From Mesorhizobium onobrychidis (GTDB lineage: Bacteria; Pseudomonadota; Alphaproteobacteria; Rhizobiales; Rhizobiaceae): 64,000 nucleotides of DNA. This document shows, piece after piece, positions 61,199 to 64,000 of this stretch (the first letter of the stretch is position 1; each line of letters opens with the position of its first letter). The notes below the pieces were generated by a model. The model worked only from the letters and a program-made list of their open reading frames with translations. It did not search any database and was not told the DNA's origin. The translations under genes and the position numbers were made by a program. The stretch spans positions 124,001-188,000 of the forward strand of contig NZ_CP062229.1 of the NCBI RefSeq assembly GCF_024707545.1. The letters run 5' to 3'.

Positions 61199-62783
61199 GC
61201 TGCAGGGGATTTCGGCTTCGGCCGGCTATGCCGAAGGGCCGCTGTTCAACCTCGATCCGGTTGTCGCGCGCTATGGCCGTAAGGCGACCGCCGCGGACGA
61301 GAGGCTCGCGCTCGAAACGGCAATCAAGGCAGCGACAGGCCGGCTTGCGACGCTGATCGAAGCGACCAGGGGCGACGCCGCCGACATTCTCGAATTCCAG
61401 CTCGCCATGCTGGATGACGATGCGCTGACCGGCCCGGCCTTTGCCGCGATTGCCGCCGGCCAGCCGGCCGATGCGGCCTGGCGGCAAGCGCTCGACGCCG
61501 AAATTGTAGGCTACGAAACGTCAGACCAGGATTATTTCCGGGCGCGCGCCGCCGACATGCGCGACATCAGAGACCAGGTGCTGCGCGCGCTGACCGAGGA
61601 CAGCGACCCTGCGGCGCCGGCAGGCGCTATCTTCTACGGCGAGGACATCGCGCCGACGCGCTTTCTCGAAACCGACTGGAGTTCCGGCGGCGGCATCGCA
61701 CTGAAAGCGGGCAGTGCCGCCAGCCATGTCGCCATGCTGGCGCGCTCGCGCGGCGTGCCGATGGTCGTGGGGCTTGGGGCAGTCGGGCTCGGTGCTTCGC
61801 CGGCTCATCTTGCCGGCGTCGCCCTGCTTGATGCCGAGCATGGCGGCATCATTTTGGCGCCATCAAGGGCAGAGGTCGAGGCGTTCCGGCGATCATCGTC
61901 GTCTTTCGCGGCGCGTCGCGACAGGGCGGAAACTTTTTTGGCCCGGCCGGCGGTGACGAAAGCCGGCACGGCGGTGCGGGTGCAGGTCAGCATCGCCGAT
62001 CCGTCCGATGTCGACAACATCGATGTCTCGACCTGCGACGGCGTCGGGCTGATGCGAACCGAGTTCCTGTTCGGCAAAACGCTGCCGGACGAGGAAACGC
62101 AGTATCGCGCCTACCGCAAGGTGCTCGAATGGGCTGAAGGCAGACCGGTGACCATTCGCACCGTCGACGCCGGCGGCGACAAGCCGGTGCCAGGCTTCAC
62201 CGTGGCGGAAACTAATCCGTTCCTTGGCCTGCGCGGCATCAGGCTGTCGCTGGCAAGACCGGAGGTTTTTCGGCTGCAGATCAGGGCGCTGCTGCGCGCC
62301 GCCGCGCATGGCAATCTGAAGGTGATGTTCCCGATGGTCGCCGTTAGGGACGAGTATGAACGTGCCGCCGCGCTCTTCGCGGAAGAGCAGGCCGCGCTTA
62401 CCGCGCGCGGCGTCGCGCAAAAAATGCCGCCGCTTGGCATCATGGTCGAGGTGCCGTCGGTGGCGATCGCTCCTGAGGCTTTTACCGAGGTCGCCTTCTT
62501 CTCGATCGGCTCGAACGACCTTACGCAGTATGTGATGGCGGCCGCGCGCGACAACGCGTTGGTTGCGCATCTCAATTCGATCAGGCATCCGGCCGTGCTT
62601 CGGCTGATCGCCTCGGTTGCGGCGTTCGGCCGCGTGCAAAGGATTCCGGTCAGCCTATGCGGCGACGCCGGCGGCGATCCGGCGGCAATCCCGGCGCTGA
62701 TTGAGGCCGGCCTGCGCGACCTTTCCGTGGTTCCCGCCCAGCTCGCAATGGCCAAGGCGGCCATTGCGGACGTTTCGATCTAG
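61182..62783 (+). CDS. Phosphoenolpyruvate-protein phosphotransferase (PTS enzyme I)
   Basis: 533 residues, slightly shorter than E. coli PtsI. It opens LQGISASAGYAEGPLF, has phospho-His182 in KAGSAASHVAMLARSRGVPMVVG, the PEP-binding VGLMRTEFLF and IRTVDAGGDKPVPGF, FFSIGSNDLTQYVMAA, and the catalytic Cys in VSLCGDAGGDPAA. The sequence around the active His (GSAASH) differs from the usual GGxTSHxAI. As it lies with HPr and dhaLMK, it is probably dedicated to dihydroxyacetone kinase. Confidence 0.94.
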   Translation: MPEPLRLQGISASAGYAEGPLFNLDPVVARYGRKATAADERLALETAIKAATGRLATLIEATRGDAADILEFQLAMLDDDALTGPAFAAIAAGQPADAAWRQALDAEIVGYETSDQDYFRARAADMRDIRDQVLRALTEDSDPAAPAGAIFYGEDIAPTRFLETDWSSGGGIALKAGSAASHVAMLARSRGVPMVVGLGAVGLGASPAHLAGVALLDAEHGGIILAPSRAEVEAFRRSSSSFAARRDRAETFLARPAVTKAGTAVRVQVSIADPSDVDNIDVSTCDGVGLMRTEFLFGKTLPDEETQYRAYRKVLEWAEGRPVTIRTVDAGGDKPVPGFTVAETNPFLGLRGIRLSLARPEVFRLQIRALLRAAAHGNLKVMFPMVAVRDEYERAAALFAEEQAALTARGVAQKMPPLGIMVEVPSVAIAPEAFTEVAFFSIGSNDLTQYVMAAARDNALVAHLNSIRHPAVLRLIASVAAFGRVQRIPVSLCGDAGGDPAAIPALIEAGLRDLSVVPAQLAMAKAAIADVSI

Positions 62784-62791
62784 GCACCGGC

Positions 62792-63217
62792 ATGGCCGAC
62801 AAGACACCTGAAGCCGGCTCCGAAGAGGCGATCCGCGCCTATAAGACGATCTTGTCGCAGGTCCTCGACCAGCGCCCGTCCGGGATGCGCCAGCGCCTCG
62901 CCGACGCGTTGGGCAAGCATCGCAGTTTCGTCACCCAGATTTCCAGCCCGGCCTACTCGATCCCGATCCCGTCAAAACATTTGCCGGCTATTTTCTCCGT
63001 CTGCCATTTCAGCCCGGCCGAACGCGACCATTTTCTAGCCGCCTACCATCAGGCGCATCCCGGGAAAATGTCGGTGGCATCAGGCATGCGCAAGACGCGG
63101 CATGTCTCGCTGATCGTTCCCGATTTCGGCGACGACAAGCAGAATGCGGCGCTCGATCGGGCGGTCAACGATTTCATCCAGAAGATCACCAGCATCGCCG
63201 GCAAGGGCGGGACATAG
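62792..63217 (+). CDS. Small protein of unknown function within the dha operon
   Basis: 141 residues from ATG 62792, 8 bp after the enzyme I stop and 36 bp before dhaK. The segment MRQRLADALGKHRSFVTQISSPAYSIPIPSKHLPAIFSVCHFSPAERDHFLAAYHQAHP has the helix spacing of a Cro/CI-type HTH (LADALGKHRSFVTQI) and a C-terminal SLIVPDFGDDKQNAALDRAVNDFIQKI. A regulator of the operon is plausible but the HTH reading is weak. No membrane or signal segment. Confidence 0.75.
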   Translation: MADKTPEAGSEEAIRAYKTILSQVLDQRPSGMRQRLADALGKHRSFVTQISSPAYSIPIPSKHLPAIFSVCHFSPAERDHFLAAYHQAHPGKMSVASGMRKTRHVSLIVPDFGDDKQNAALDRAVNDFIQKITSIAGKGGT

Positions 63218-63253
63218 TCGCGCCAAGTTCAGCTATTTCGGGAGGAGACGGCC

Positions 63254-64000
63254 ATGAAGAAGTTTCTAAATTCTGTGGACACGGTGCTGACCGAAAGCCT
63301 CGATGGCTTCGTTGCCGCCCATGCCGACATACTGGCGCTTGGCGACGAGCATAAATTCGTGCGCCGCAGGACACTCAAGCCCGGCAAGGTGGCGCTGATC
63401 TCCGGCGGCGGCTCGGGCCACGAACCGCTGCATGGCGGGCTGGTCGGGCACGGCATGCTGGATGCCGCCTGCCCCGGCCAGGTGTTCACCTCGCCGACGC
63501 CGGACCAGATGCTGGCAGCCGCGGAAGCAGTCAACACCGGCGCCGGCTGCCTGTTCATCGTCAAGAACTACGAGGGCGATGTAATGAATTTCGAGATGGC
63601 CGCCGAAATGTCGGAGGGCGTGATGCAAGTGGTGACCAATGACGACGTCGCGGTCGAGAACTCCTCCTACACCACTGGCCGGCGCGGCGTTGCCGGCACG
63701 CTGGTGGTCGAGAAGATCGTCGGTGCCGCAGCCGAGCAAGGCATGGCACTGAAGCCGTTGAAGGCGCTCGGCGAGCGCGTCAATGGCGCAACGCGCTCTA
63801 TGGGGGTTGCGCTGACCAGTTGCACCGTACCGGCCGCCGGCAAGCCGACCTTCGATATCGGCGACGGCGAGATGGAATTCGGCGTCGGCATCCATGGCGA
63901 ACCCGGCCGCCGCCGCGACGCGTTGAAGAGCGCCGACGCCATCGCCGAGGAGATCTGCGCGGCGATATCAGGCGATCTCGGTGACAGGGCAAAAGGCCCG
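63254..64000 (+). CDS. dhaK: Dihydroxyacetone kinase substrate-binding subunit DhaK, 3' end beyond window
   Basis: 249 codons visible from ATG 63254 (GGAGGAG upstream). VALISGGGSGHEPLHGGLVGHGMLDAACPG is the DhaK substrate site, with KNYEGDVMNFEMAAEM, and H214 in GVGIHGEPG is the residue that binds dihydroxyacetone covalently as a hemiaminal. About 80 residues are expected beyond the edge. It completes the DhaKLM set. Confidence 0.94.
   Translation, partial: MKKFLNSVDTVLTESLDGFVAAHADILALGDEHKFVRRRTLKPGKVALISGGGSGHEPLHGGLVGHGMLDAACPGQVFTSPTPDQMLAAAEAVNTGAGCLFIVKNYEGDVMNFEMAAEMSEGVMQVVTNDDVAVENSSYTTGRRGVAGTLVVEKIVGAAAEQGMALKPLKALGERVNGATRSMGVALTSCTVPAAGKPTFDIGDGEMEFGVGIHGEPGRRRDALKSADAIAEEICAAISGDLGDRAKGP

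Noticed and set aside
60896..62783. Reading HPr and enzyme I as the general nitrogen PTS (Npr/PtsP)
   Set aside because: Enzyme I lacks the N-terminal GAF domain of PtsP, and the genes overlap with dha genes, so a dihydroxyacetone-kinase role fits better.

Overview
The window reads as a chromosomal segment of an alphaproteobacterium of the order Hyphomicrobiales, most likely Mesorhizobium or a close relative. The reasons are high GC, NADP-malic enzyme (tme/maeB) beside mutS with glnD-murJ-trpS close by, an ActS/ActR (RegB/RegA) redox pair beside hrpB, several rhizobial-type intergenic palindromic repeats, and many ABC and small-molecule catabolic genes. The genus is inferred from gene content and repeat style, not from a search. 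No rRNA, tRNA, CRISPR or prophage genes were seen.

Layout. 1-6.2 kb: the 5' part of a DeoR-type regulator, then two choline/aminoglycoside-kinase-like genes around a sarcosine/dimethylglycine-dehydrogenase-like FAD-GcvT enzyme and a methyltransferase. 6.2-24 kb: dispersed metabolic genes, namely a DMT exporter, a cytosine-deaminase-like amidohydrolase, ilvD, prfC, an FAD oxidoreductase, an amidase, a class II amidotransferase, an Lrp regulator, dut, a HAD phosphatase, an isocitrate-lyase/PEP-mutase-like enzyme overlapping a trans-3-hydroxyproline dehydratase, and an adenosine-kinase-like enzyme. 24-41.6 kb: a core block maeB-mutS-[aldo/keto reductase, DUF305, copper ATPase]-glnD-murJ-[vapBC]-trpS-usp-nfu. 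The bracketed genes look like additions to an otherwise familiar order. 41.7-53 kb: an L,D-transpeptidase, a CueR-type copper regulator, a TSUP permease, mmcB, an IS4-family element with intact ends, nhaA, actR, actS and hrpB. 53-64 kb: a decayed DMT fragment, a PIG-L deacetylase, and a long operon that runs off the window.

The most system-like part is 54.0-64.0 kb. A solute-binding protein, two permeases, a 68-residue membrane protein and two different ABC ATPases are co-oriented and mostly overlapping with dhaL, dhaM, an HPr, a PTS enzyme I, a small unrecognised protein and dhaK. This is a complete phosphoenolpyruvate-driven dihydroxyacetone kinase with its own EI and HPr, wired to a CUT1-type ABC importer. 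I infer that the importer brings in a polyol or triose whose catabolism yields dihydroxyacetone. A triple ACTAAACA-type half-site lies upstream, and a perfect 12-bp hairpin separates the binding-protein gene from the permeases.

Repeats are a second theme. A long palindromic element occurs in three intergenic places and, in a diverged form, as a 180-bp in-frame insert inside hrpB. One intergenic copy is split by the IS4 element, which carries 19-bp perfect inverted repeats and a 10-bp target duplication. The transposase frame is broken at a run of six G, where a -1 shift would restore it. Copper genes are split: copA has a MerR-type operator, while its likely regulator cueR lies about 9.5 kb away.
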